A stretch of 64,000 nt of DNA from Chionis minor (Eukaryota; Chordata; Aves; Charadriiformes; Chionididae). The stretch is from positions 510,605 through 574,604 of the forward strand of contig VZSF01004860.1 in NCBI GenBank assembly GCA_013398295.1, given 5' to 3'. The position numbers were made by a program, and so were the translations under genes. Shown piece by piece: positions 34,167 to 45,850 of the stretch (position 1 is the stretch's first letter; each line of letters opens with the position of its first letter). The notes below the pieces were generated by a model. It was not told the DNA's origin. It worked only from the letters and a program-made list of their open reading frames with translations, and made no database searches.

Positions 34167-37100
34167 CCACACCATCATTTCAAGACAGATAATTACTGAG
34201 GATCTTAACTGCAGCTAGCTGCAGGTAGTGAATCACAAAGTTAGCTTGGTTAGTTACTTCTACCAAGACCATTTTTTAACCTAGAAAAGATATTGGATAA
34301 GTTGGTGTGTGAGAGCACAGGCATGTGTCTTGCTCCAGGTTCTTCCTTCCTCTTTTGATTGCTTATTCCTGCCCCACAGCTCTTCTACAAAATACAGAAG
34401 GCATATCAGAAAAATCTTGACTTGTCTAAGATGTCTCATGGACAGGGAAGAACAACCAGTTTCATAATGAAAGATTAAATCTGTCTGGATGGTGTAGCAG
34501 AACAGACAATGGCAATAAAAAGCTAACATGTTTTACTTATTAGAGAGGATCTCTTTGTAGCAGAACACAGGGCAGACTAGAAATCCTTCAGATATGAAAG
34601 GTAGAAAAGCCAACAAGTAGCTAACTGCACAGAATGAGAAAAATTCTTCTATCTAATCTCACTGTAAATAGCTTCCTTTTGTTTTCATCTCTTTCTCACT
34701 GATAATGTGAGAAGTTTCAAGATATGATGTTTAGTTCAATGGATGCAGAAATCAAAGTGCTCTGGACGTTGTGAATAACTTTTCTTTCCTTGTCTTACTG
34801 TACTTCAGCTGAAGAATGATTTTAGATGTCTAATAGTGAGGTATTCCTCACAGACAAGTGTAGTGATTATATAGACCTGGACAACGCAAAGTCCTTCTTT
34901 CTGAAATTCAGCAAGCATTTTCCAGCATAAGCTGGGCTTGCCAGGTGGGGAGCTGGTGTCATAGATGTCCCTGAGAGAGAACATCCATCCCTGGGATCCC
35001 AGAGATCCCCCTCCCTGCTCAAAAAACGTATTTCCCCAAAAAGTTGGTTGCATAACTCATGCCTCATTAAATTCAGTCTTTAATTGAGGTGTGCTGTAAT
35101 GCTGGAATAAATATGGCAAGCATGAATATTTGGTTAATGAGCACTACGGATATGAAATCTCAAAATTTTGTTCAAGAACATAACTGAGACTGTCACACAT
35201 AGGCTGAGCAGTATATATTAGAAAAAATATTAGTCTACTGTTTAGAAGTTCTTCTAGTCTGTAGGCTCCTCCTTTTGTTTCAGATTTTGCTGAGTGGTAT
35301 GTTTTGCTATAAAGTGCTGTCTTTTTTATACTGTTTCTGAACATGTGCTCACTTCCACACTAATTTTGAAAATCCATTGGAGAATCTCAGTAGGGAGGAT
35401 TGGTGAAACTATTTCCATTACCTTCATTTTACTGATTTTTAGAGGAAAATTTATCTATATGTGTATTATGAATGTTCATTAACTAGTTGGGAGGAATTAA
35501 ACAGCTGTGAAAGACTGCTACATTAAATGCATTCAAGTTAAAAAGTATTACCCACAGGCTCCAAGGATCTGCCTTAGATGAAACAGGCATCAGATAATGG
35601 AAGCAGCAGAGCCTTGTTCCACTGTGAAAAGAAATTGTCTTAAACCGTCACATTCAAGAGGTGAAATCAATGTACTGGACTGGTTACAGTTAAATAATTG
35701 ACACCACATAGGCTAAACAGATGAGATAATGCTGAACAAATAGGGACAGGCTAGTAAATGACTGAATTGTATGCAGCAGCGTGCAGGTGTTGTTTTAATG
35801 GATTTGGAAATGGGTTTTGTTTAAGGCAGTGAATGCAGAAGATCTATTAGAACTGTGAAGAGACAGCATAATATAGAGCATATATTATCCTCATTTTTAG
35901 AGAAATTATTGTTTTGTTCATTTAGGAATAAATAAGAATTTGGGAAAATACATGCCTCAAAATGTTGTACTGAGTTGTAACGCACATAAACAGAAGTCAA
36001 TTAAAAGTTGCAGAAATGTTACAAATATTAAATATCTAAATAATATAGGACTGTTCTACACCTTTCCTCAAATGTCAAAAAAGGTTCTTAAAACAGAGTA
36101 AAAATCTTTAAATAATGGGTTCTTATTAATGGCAAACTAAAGGCCTTCATTCTTATTAGGCACAGCTCTGTCACTGCATTACATTCTGTCGAGTGGTGTA
36201 TCACGGATTCTTATTCAAAGCACCTCATTCTGCATCCAGAATTTCCATTGTCAGTGTTAAAATACAGTTTGTGTATTCTTTTCTTATTCTTGCAGAATTT
36301 TGAATTCAGAAAGAAGACATTCCCTAGTCCAGTTCCTTCCTCCCCTCCCAATTTTTTCCCCTCCGCACGTACCTAAAAAAGTCACACATGAAAAATAAAA
36401 ATGCCCATTATGTACTATTGTTTTCAGTTCCATTTGCCTGGTTAATCTTTGAAGTGTGATGACATAAAGGAAGTAAAATTTCTCTTTCTGTTTAAATGTC
36501 CGAAGTTTACTTTTTTGGTTGGTTATTTTCCTCCTTACATAGAGGTTGAGTGAACAAGAGAAATTAAGTACTTTTGTCAATTAACTTCATCACATTGGGA
36601 AACAACATGATGATAGAATATTTTATATCAAATAAATAGAATTGATTTTTATATATAATCTTTGAGTTTCATGTTTCACAAGTGGGAGTGTTTAAAAGCA
36701 ATAGCATATATTTATTTTCTGAAAAGATTAAGAAGGTTCTCCTAAAACATCTCAAAGACTACTAGAATGTCTGACAAATTTTGCTAGCTTTTCTTTTGTG
36801 TTTTCCTCTCCTCAGGGGGAGGAAAAACTTATTCCTTTGTCACATATGCTAAGATAGCTGTCAAATTCAAGACAGCATCACTGCTTCTGGTAATCTACAG
36901 AACAACATATAATATCTTGATCGGAATATTAAAGCTTTCAAATAGGTATTTTATACCTTTTCCTTCTTTCTTGTAAATGAACTTTATCAGCATGAAAATT
37001 AAAAGCCATATGTTTACCCAGAATCTGAATATGTGTGCTATGGTTGTGAATGTATTTTAATGAAGGATTTTAATGCAAGTTAAGCATTCAGTTAGAAGTT

Positions 37101-37907
37101 AAACCTGGTAGTTCCTGCAGTCTGTATACAAGACATACTGACTAAATGTTCTGTTTTGTTTACTCGATATTTTACGTATAAAAATATTTACTCAATATTT
37201 TGAGTAAACAGACCTCATTATGCAGTTAGCAAACTGCACAAAGCAGAAGAGAAAATGCTATGAGCTGCGCCCTTCCCTCTTTCCAAAGGCTTCAGTTCTT
37301 GTATTGCTTTCTATCTCATGTAGAATTGATTTGTGATGAACAGAACTCAAGTGTTGTAAGCAGCAGTGAAGATATTCCCTTTCCTAACCACAACACTCCA
37401 GCAAAGCAGAAGCAAAACATCCCATAATTGGTGAACCATCACAGTAAAAGCACATTGCCTGCAAACCAGGAGAAAGGCGGTGACTGAATTGGGGCTACTC
37501 TGGGATTTCACTCCTGTGGCTGTTTTCATTCATTTACTTCTACTGGTTTGGATGGTCACACCCTTCTCCAAACTTTCCACAGACATATTCAAGATGCATT
37601 CAAGACTAAGAAAGAGTGAATAATTAAATAGGCTTGGATGATCTCACAGTTGAACAACTCAGACCCCCATTGTTCTCACAAGGAGCTCTGGGCACATATG
37701 CTATCCATTTCCCAAATATTACTAACATTTTGAGAAAAATGCTGAAACCATGCCAAACCCTTGCTGCTGACACTGACTCCAACAGACACAGTGGATGTGA
37801 TATATGGGCAGCTGCAAAAGTGATGCTTGTTTCAGCTGGCTGCCCCAAGGAAAGCTGTGAAGCGAGGATGAAATAGGAATAGGAGTGGAAAGCAGTATAG
37901 GCCAGCT
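34167..37907. other. Intergenic DNA, no gene recognised
   Basis: AT-rich with no repeat family or coding exon recognised; open frames of 60-98 codons carry no domain. Confidence 0.5.
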
Positions 37908-38040
37908 TGGATGATTCAAGGCCAGGTTGGATAAGGCTTTGAGCAATCGGGTCTAGTAGGAGGTGTCCTTGCCCATGGCAGGGGGATTGGAATTAGGTGA
38001 TCTTTAAGGCACCTTCCAACCTAAACCATTCTATGATTCT
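37908..38040 (+). mobile_element. CR1 LINE extreme 3' end, sense
   Basis: CAAGGCCAGGTTGGATAAGG, GCCCATGGCAGGGGGATTGG, GATCTTTAAGGCACCTTCC and AACCATTCTATGATTCT match the terminal CR1 sequence in order with few changes. Only about 130 bases are kept, a strongly 5'-truncated insertion. Confidence 0.95.
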
Positions 38041-40955
38041 ACAAAAAAAAGTGAGCTATCTTCAGCTCTGAATAAACCTGCCACATCTATAGGTCTCCAC
38101 CAATGTGCAACCTGTGTAAGTTACAAACTCCTGACTCCTTGTTGCCTCCCTTCCAGCCCTGGCAGCTCTGGGATCCCTTTGGAGCAGCCCAAGGTGCTTC
38201 CAGCTCAGGACGATCTCCAGCAGGCTCTCCTCAGCCAGCCGCCTCTGATTAAAGATGCACAGACCAAGGGCAAGGAAATGAAACACGTGTTGTTGTCACA
38301 ACCTAAAACTTACATGTCCCATAGGAGACAAATTTTCCTTGTGAAATGCACAACAGAAGCTGATAAAGTGCATACAAGATCATTACTGACTGAATTTTTC
38401 TATTATATGTTTCAAATGCTCAAACGACTGCTCTGAGAGAAATATATCTAGCTTTTGTTCCTCTTGTTCTGAGACACAATACAATCTTTCCACATTTTAA
38501 ACTGCCTTTTTCTTATGTTTTGCTGTCTTTCCAATGCTGGTGCCCCTTCATTCATGCAAAAGCAGCCTGCATTTCACATTAGTCTTTTCACAGTCTGGCT
38601 CTCACTCTGAAATTTTCAGATCTCTGCAGAAAATATACAAAAAAGTTTGCAGTAAGTTGCCAATGTCTTGCCCTAACTTTTATTTAGCCAGAAGACTTCT
38701 TAGCTGCTTCATTGTCTAATCATTCACTTATTTTGCCTCAGTGGCCACTTTGCTGGGAACGATTAAAATAACTAGGCAGCTACGTTTTTTACCATATTAT
38801 TTGGCTCCAGTTTCTTTTAAAAATGCTCTGAGTGTTTATTATGCCACTGGCTCAGGCTGCTCTGAGTCATGTTCTGCCACTGGCAGTTCAGTCTTCAACT
38901 AGCCATCACAGTGCCCCAGTTTGGGATTTCAGACCATTAATAAAAACATTTGAAAGACTAACTATCTATGAAATATTACTGACATGGGCACAAGTAAACC
39001 TGTGTTAATAATATTATCGTTTTTAATTATAGGAACATTAAAGTTGTAAAGTAATTGTAAAAGTCATAATCATTACATTACAGTTAAAATACAAGCTTAT
39101 AACTGTAATAAAACAATGTTAATAGTCATAGTAAAGATCACATTCATTATACAAGAGATTAAACGGTGACCTAACCACTATGAACTAATGCTTATGACAG
39201 CAATATTACTGACAATATTTCCTGGGTTTGCTGTGGTAATGCTCCATTGTTAAAAAATGTTTGATTCCACATCAATCTCAGTGTGTTCTGTTAAAGCTGC
39301 TGCAACTATGAAGCACGTGTATTTTGATTCATCCCTTCTGTATATGTCATCCTACTTTCAAATGTCCCACTCAGTGGCAGGCCAGTCTTTTCTTCAAAGG
39401 CTATGACAGACAGTAACTGCCTGTAACCAGCGAGATAGGTTTGTACAAATTGCCCCTTCCACTCAAGACGAGTGGTATGTATTCCAGAATTGCCTTCATT
39501 AGGGTATACAAATGGTTCTGAACTAGCCAGCTAATACAGCACTATTTTTTTTCCTCTTCCCAGGGGAGATTTTTACTCCGAGGCAGACAACACTGAATGG
39601 AATTTAGTACTTTTGTCTACACACCTTTTCTTTAGTTATTAAAAGCTTTGTTCTGCAGAATCTCAGTGGCAGTAATAGAATAACAATACCCTAGCCTTAG
39701 GTCTATGTAAGACCTAAGAATATGGTTTTTGCTATATTTCTCTCTCTCTGATAGTCTTCCAGTTTAATTAAAATTATTCACGAAGTAATGAGTTATATTC
39801 AATAATAAAATGATAAAACTTCCTGAAATGCATGTGTTAAAGCAGGCTACCCATGTGATAAAATATTCAAAAAACCCATAGGCACCTACACTTTTACTGC
39901 CAACCTGCACTGTCAAATAGCCCCATATGAACTAACCCCAGGATGGTCTGGACACCTGAGCTCTACAAGACACCATAGCTCAGCATCTGCATCCAGAAAA
40001 CAGCCCTAGCCCTGCGCGGGTTCTGGATACAAGGAAGGGGAAGCAGATGTATCGCCTTGGCAGTCTTCCTTTGTTGGCCAAGATCAGACAGACTTATTAC
40101 TGACCTCTGCAGCCTCAAGCACAAGCTGATTGCTATCACCTGTCTCCCTGACTTCTCTCTTTGCCAGTCAAAATTTCTCTTTGTGTACTTGATGAGCAGC
40201 AGAGCTGAACACCATTTCAAGCAAGCCATGCCTTTGGTGTGTTTGTTAAAGACTAATTTCTAGCCAAAGACTATACACACTTCAGGAATCAGGCACCACA
40301 CAGCCTCAGAAGGTCCCTCAGAAAAACAGGGAAACATTTTCTCAGCTAGAGGAAGAGACGCTTTATTGTGTGACTCTGACTGAGAAAGGCCGAGCTCAGG
40401 GAAGAAAAAGGAAAGAGCAATTAGAAAGCAGGCAAGTAGTTCGCCCAACAAATCAATTAAAATAATTTTTCACTCACTCAAAGCCTTACTTCTTTTTGGA
40501 CACAGTACAGTAATTAATTGTCTTTACTAACTACATCTCTTTCTTCCAGAAACCATTAAGACATTCTGAGGTCATACCTAGAGTTTTGTGTTGAGGGACA
40601 TATTAATAAGATCAGGTGCATAGTAGTCTGGATTATGTTATTAAAAACATTTTAATTTAAAAAATAAAAGGTTCTGGATTAAATCACTACATTTCTTTTC
40701 AGTCATCCTGCACCACCTTAGCTTTTTCTCCCTCGTGTCTGTGCTTTCAAATTCCAAATCAGTTCAGGCAGGCCCAGAATTTAAAAATACCTTTCACTGT
40801 TGTTTGTATCTTCTTTTTACCAACACATTTTTGTTGTTGTTGCTTTTTCCTCAGTTTTCTATCCTTACGCAGAGTTATGTGTTTGTTTTTTTCTATCCTT
40901 AGGAAACCAAGCATTGTATCTTTGCCTTTTTTTTTTTTTTTTTCACTTTCTTCCT
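38041..40955. other. Intergenic DNA, no gene recognised
   Basis: AT-rich; a slightly GC-richer patch at 38080-38280 and another at 39950-40260 show only short frames. No repeat family recognised apart from the T-run leading into the gap. Confidence 0.5.
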
Positions 40956-41265
40956 NNNNNNNNNNNNNNNNNNNNNNNNNNNNNNNNNNNNNNNNNNNNN
41001 NNNNNNNNNNNNNNNNNNNNNNNNNNNNNNNNNNNNNNNNNNNNNNNNNNNNNNNNNNNNNNNNNNNNNNNNNNNNNNNNNNNNNNNNNNNNNNNNNNNN
41101 NNNNNNNNNNNNNNNNNNNNNNNNNNNNNNNNNNNNNNNNNNNNNNNNNNNNNNNNNNNNNNNNNNNNNNNNNNNNNNNNNNNNNNNNNNNNNNNNNNNN
41201 NNNNNNNNNNNNNNNNNNNNNNNNNNNNNNNNNNNNNNNNNNNNNNNNNNNNNNNNNNNNNNNNN
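40956..41265. other. Assembly gap (310 N)
   Basis: A run of 310 Ns. The left flank ends with 17 T's and CACTTTCTTCCT (40927-40955); the right flank starts with 16 T's and the same CACTTTCTTCCT (41266-41293). Long frames reported across it are artefacts of untranslated Ns. Confidence 0.99.
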
Positions 41266-41320
41266 TTTTTTTTTTTTTTTTCACTTTCTTCCTGTGAATT
41301 ACAAGGATCAGGACATGCTC

Positions 41321-41392
41321 TTCCCTTCCCTTCCCTTCCCTTCCCTTCCCTTCCCTTCCCTTCCCTTCTCTTCCCTTCCCTCCCCTCCCCTC
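41321..41392. repeat. (TTCCC)n microsatellite
   Basis: About 72 bases of TTCCC units with a few variants (one TTCTC; TCCCC near the right end), 28 bases right of the duplicated T-run motif. It gives a polypurine tract (GGGAA) on the minus strand. Confidence 0.95.
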
Positions 41393-41714
41393 CTTTGAAA
41401 ATTCTTCTTTCCATCATGGATTATTATTTTGGTTTTGATACACTACCTTGCCTGCTTTGCTACACCACCTAAATTACCACCTGTGAACCAGCCAAAGCTC
41501 AAGCAACCATCCTTTTGATAGAGCTGAGCCAACAGAACAAGAAACAGTCTAATTTCCTTACATTGTATTCATCAATATTGGACGTTTACTCAAATCTCCA
41601 TGAGACTGGGGGGGAAAAAAGAATGCTAGAAAAAACACATTTGTTCAGGATTGGTGATGGAGCTGGCTGATACTGCAAGAAGGGGTTCTGTCATCATTAA
41701 AATTTAATAGAAAT

Positions 41715-41796
41715 TGGAAAGGAGGAAAGGGAAGATGGTTCCTGATGAAAGGTAAAAGGCAAGTGTCACACCCGTCTTCAGGAAAGGCAAGAAGTT
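41715..41796 (+). mobile_element. CR1 LINE RT fragment, sense
   Basis: GTTCCTGATGAAAGGTAAAAGG and GTGTCACACCCGTCTTCAGG then AAAGGCAAGAAG match the CR1 RT block (VPD..KKA.VTPVFKKGKK). It stops abruptly where an oppositely oriented CR1 3' region begins. Confidence 0.7.
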
Positions 41797-42165
41797 TCTG
41801 CTCATATGCCATGTGCTTGTAGCCCTCCAAGCATTTTGATTATCCTCCATCGGACTCACACCAGGATAGCTGTATGTTGCTTATACTGGGAAGCCCAGAA
41901 GCAAGGCACAGCAGTCCAGATGTGAACTCAGGGGAGTGCTAAACCTCCCTTGCTGGCTACACTTTTGCTACTACAGCTGGCTAAGTTGTTGGCTGCCTTT
42001 GCTGCAGAGGCATACAGCTTACCGTGTTTGCTTAAAGTCTGTGTTGTATGGCAGCATTCCCCACTCCTTTTCTGCAAGGCTGCTTTCTAGCCAGTTGGTG
42101 CCCAGCCTGTATTGCTGTGCAGAGTTGTTCCATCTCACGTGTGAGTCTTCTGAAGCCATGCAGTG
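41797..42165 (-). mobile_element. CR1 LINE 3' fragment, antisense, abutting a sense fragment
   Basis: CTCATATGCCATGTGCTTG, CCTCCATCGGACTCACACC, CCTCCCTTGCTGGCTACAC and CTTTCTAGCCAGTTGGTGCC follow the antisense CR1 3' order and closely resemble the parallel part of fragment B (24220-24560), suggesting the same subfamily. Together with 41715-41796 it forms an inverted CR1 junction. Confidence 0.85.
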
Positions 42166-45100
42166 CTAAGTGCTGACTTCCTTATAAAAATCCTAGGAAA
42201 ACAGAAGGCTTCACCACCTGTTGAAATGTTACAAGGGTCAAGCAGCTGACAGATATTCACCACAGGAGAGAACAGAAGTAGCCCAATACCTTTAAAGATG
42301 GGCATTGGGTAAAGGAATCAGAAAGGAGCGTGCTGTCAGTTTTCTAAATCTTAACGTATCCAGGCTAAACTAAAGCCAAAGTTTAAAGCCACCGATACAG
42401 CTAGGTTATGTTCCTTGTTGTGCTGTCTTTCATGTTTAATTGTTGAAATGGCTGGCTGGTTTACATGTAAGAGGCATCTCCACAATACCAATACTTTTAC
42501 CATTGGTTGGTGAGATAACTCCAGAAAAACTTAAATTATTGTTGACAGTGGAATAGCATGAAGCTTTATGTTGAGTCAGAGACTAATTTACTATAACAGA
42601 ATAGATGAGAAAGAAATGTTACCTGCATAAGGGTTCTCCATCTTCCAAATCAATACCCTTCTTCCACCTTTCTTAAAGAAAGTTGTACATAATTACTAAT
42701 TTTATCAAGAAAGACTTGATAAAGTAATCAAGCATACCAGGATGAAACTTCAGTTATAGACACTCCAACAGACTTAATATACCCAGTTACAGATGAATCT
42801 AATTGAAAACATATGGGCTGGGACCTACAAAAGGATGAATGGCTAAAGCATACAATGTTATAAAATGTAAATTACAATTCCATAAGGAAGGCTAAAACTA
42901 CAATTAGCATAAGAGACAGTGCAAACACAACAAAAGAGCATGGAGTAGGGTTCTAATTAATAGGAGAAAGAGCAGTATAATCACAGACTAAGATCTGTCT
43001 GTCTCTGTTTCAGCTTCTGGTTTGCTCTGGAGTCTGTGCTTGTTAATTAAATATTCATAATCTATCCTTTTTTGCCAATTAAATAATAATCATGTCTGTC
43101 CTAAGCTGAAAGGTCATTTATCTAAGGAATCTCAGTCCGGATTCACTACTTTCATCTCATGTCTTTTGTTTGAAACAACTCTCCCTTCCATGACAGTAAG
43201 TATTGAAAGCCAAAATTGACTGAAATGGCAACTTGTCAAGCTATTCAAGAGTATACAAGACATTATATTATTATATGGAGGGTGTTTCATGATGGAAGAA
43301 GCTTGGGGAAGTGGGTTTTTGTAGTTAACGTATCTCCATGATATTTCTTTAAACAAACAAATGCATTTCCCATAATTCATGTTCTTGCTGCCTAATATGA
43401 CAACAATGTGGAACACTTTAAATTATATAAAGTCTTTAGTGTTTCTGCTGTATTTCCACATCTGTAACACATTTAAACTTTACAATAAACTAATCGTACT
43501 TCCTGAAGTTAACAAAATTGGGTCTTTTTTTTCATTCATTTTTAGACATTCTATAGCATTTCTACAATCTTTGAATATTTGATGGTAAAGTCTTAAAGAA
43601 CTACCCTTGCTATGAGATGGCAAATGAACTGGTCAAAAAGGAATATATTAAAGGAAGATGGTCTTTGTAACAGGGCACAGGGCTATTCAAACACAGGACA
43701 GTCCAGCAGAGTGAAGAATTAAATACTTTTCTAAAAACCTTTTAGATCCTTGTCCTGCTTCATTAATTCTTGAAGTTGTACTTCATTTGTTTGTAACAGT
43801 ATTAAAAACCTGTTAGTAAATATTTGTTAATGCCTGTAAATACACCTCCTTTAAGTAAGGATTTCATTTTTTCCAGTATCAGTGATGCCTTGCCTTGCCT
43901 TGCCTTTCCACAACCCCCACCCCCGCCCCCACCTCCCCCCACCCTCCCATATTAGAAGAGCTTTTAGATGCAGGTCCCTCGGACAGAGGACAGGCTTTAT
44001 GAGCAGGTCCTCATACACCTACATCTTTCTTTGGAGCAGTTCAGGTGCGAAACAGCTTGTGTCTGGTTGCTGTACAGTCCCAATAAGATTGACTGTGCTC
44101 AATTTAGTACCCCAACCAGGAGCAATACCAACTCAGAGTGCTTTTTGATAGCACACAGAGCAAGCTCAGGACCGCTTGCAGCTGGTCTTGTAAGGACACT
44201 CCTTAGCTTGCCAGTGGGACATCAACAACATGCTGCTGATCCTATTGACAGGAAGATGTGGGCTCTTGTTCTGTAGCAGGAATCAGTGCTGAAAAAAGAA
44301 CTTGATGCCCACAGATGTACTGGTTCTTCATTAATTATTTTAAAATACCTTAACAATTAAATAAACCACCTCCAGACTCAGAAATACTCCTTTCTAAAGC
44401 AAGTAAATGGCATTCCTGCAAGAGGCAACTTGCCAGAAACATGCTGGCCATTACCACCAATCCCATGGAGGGAAGTAGAGGTGCTGTGTTTAAAAGCCTC
44501 AGGCCTTTCCTCATTATCTGATTGTTTCCTGAGCAGGAATAATTTCTTTGTCATCTCTGGCAAATTAAACTAATTAAAAAAAAAAAAAAATCCAAGCAAG
44601 ACGCTCCCTGAGATTTATTTCCTCTGTGTCAACCAGCAGCCTGTTTTCTTGCATGTCAGACCAGCGCTCATGAACAGCCTGAACTCATACAGTACAGTTA
44701 AGGTAGATTTTTAAGTAACTCAAGAAAAAGAGATGGGCAATGTATCATTTCTTTTGCAAATGTATGAGATGTGGAAGTGCTAAAACATTTTAACATAAAG
44801 TCTTGATTCTGACTGGTTTTCATGACTCATTCAGTTGGTGAGTGAGCAAGGAGATTGTGCCAGAAAAGGAAAATATGAACAGCTTATTTAAATTAACATA
44901 CGTTTACTCAGGAAGTCATTTCCTGTTCTAATTGCAGGTAGTGGTGAGCTAACTCTGTGTTGCTATAAATAAGCTTAAAAGCAAAGAAACTAAAAGTGTG
45001 GATGAAGCAGTATAAGTATCAAAACACTTCTGCCTGGTAATACACGCCTAGAGCTTCTGCCAGGTAGTGCCACGTCTACTAGGCATGTGATGTAGGATAT

Positions 45101-45426
45101 TATGCACCATACTAAGGTTAAACAACCCTGTCTTCTGTGAGTAAAACACTTTCACCACGCCAGTGAACTTTTTACCAAACAGACTCCTAAATGTTGTTCT
45201 ATTAAGTACTTACTGGTTTTCTTTACAGTGCTGGAAAGGTACGTGGTGCTGGATTTCTTTTACTTAATAGCCAAAAGGTAAAAGTTGCTGCTGTAGATCT
45301 CTTTGGTGACAGAGCAGCAATGAGAGTTCAATGAAGAACAAGCTTCCTCGTGCTTCCTTTCAACGAATTCCGAGTTATGCTAAACTGAGATATATGTAAT
45401 AAAACCAGTGGGTCTAACATTATTAC
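42166..45426. other. Intergenic DNA, no gene recognised
   Basis: Mostly AT-rich. A CCTTG repeat and C-rich tract occupy about 43889-43950. The following 43960-44290 is GC-richer with frames of 88-102 codons on the plus strand, but no domain is recognised. Confidence 0.5.
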
Positions 45427-45850
45427 TGTGGTGGGTTGACCTCGGCTGGCTGCCAGACCCCCACCCAGCCACTCTCTCACTCCCCCTTTTCAACAGCACA
45501 CAGGGGAAAACGAGATGGAAAAGCTCATGGGTTGAGGTAGAGACAGGGCGATCCCTGAACAACTGCTGTCACAGGCAAAACAGGCTCAACTTGGGCTGAA
45601 CCCAAATATAGTTTATTGCCAATTAAAAATAGACTAGGAAAGTCAGAAGCAAAGACAAAACTAAAACACCTTCATCCCAACCCCTGCCTTCCTCCCAGGC
45701 TCAGCTTCACCCCTTTGCTCTGGATTCCTCGAGCAGGGATGGGGATGGGGAATGTGAGGTGCGGTCGGCCTGTAACAGCTCCCCTCTACCTCTCCTGCCC
45801 CCTCACACTTTTCCCTGCTCCGGCGTGAGTTCTTCACAGGCTGCAGGAAA
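45427..45850 (-). mobile_element. Truncated endogenous retrovirus LTR, antisense
   Basis: Reads TGTGGTGGGTTGACCTCGGC from the left, the reverse complement of an avian LTR's U5 end (...CAACCCACCACA). It continues with CATGGGTTGAGGTAG, AGTTTATTGCCAATTAAAA (AATAAA on the LTR's own strand) and CTGCTCCGGCGTGAG. I recall this pattern from zebra finch-type LTRs; the subfamily is not confirmed. Only the U5/R and part of U3 remain; the match fades near 45850 and no second LTR end or target duplication was found. No retroviral gene is present. Confidence 0.75.

Noticed and set aside
40800..41417. Long frames of 113-173 codons on both strands
   Set aside because: Most codons are Ns of the assembly gap; the ends are T-run and TTCCC repeat translations.
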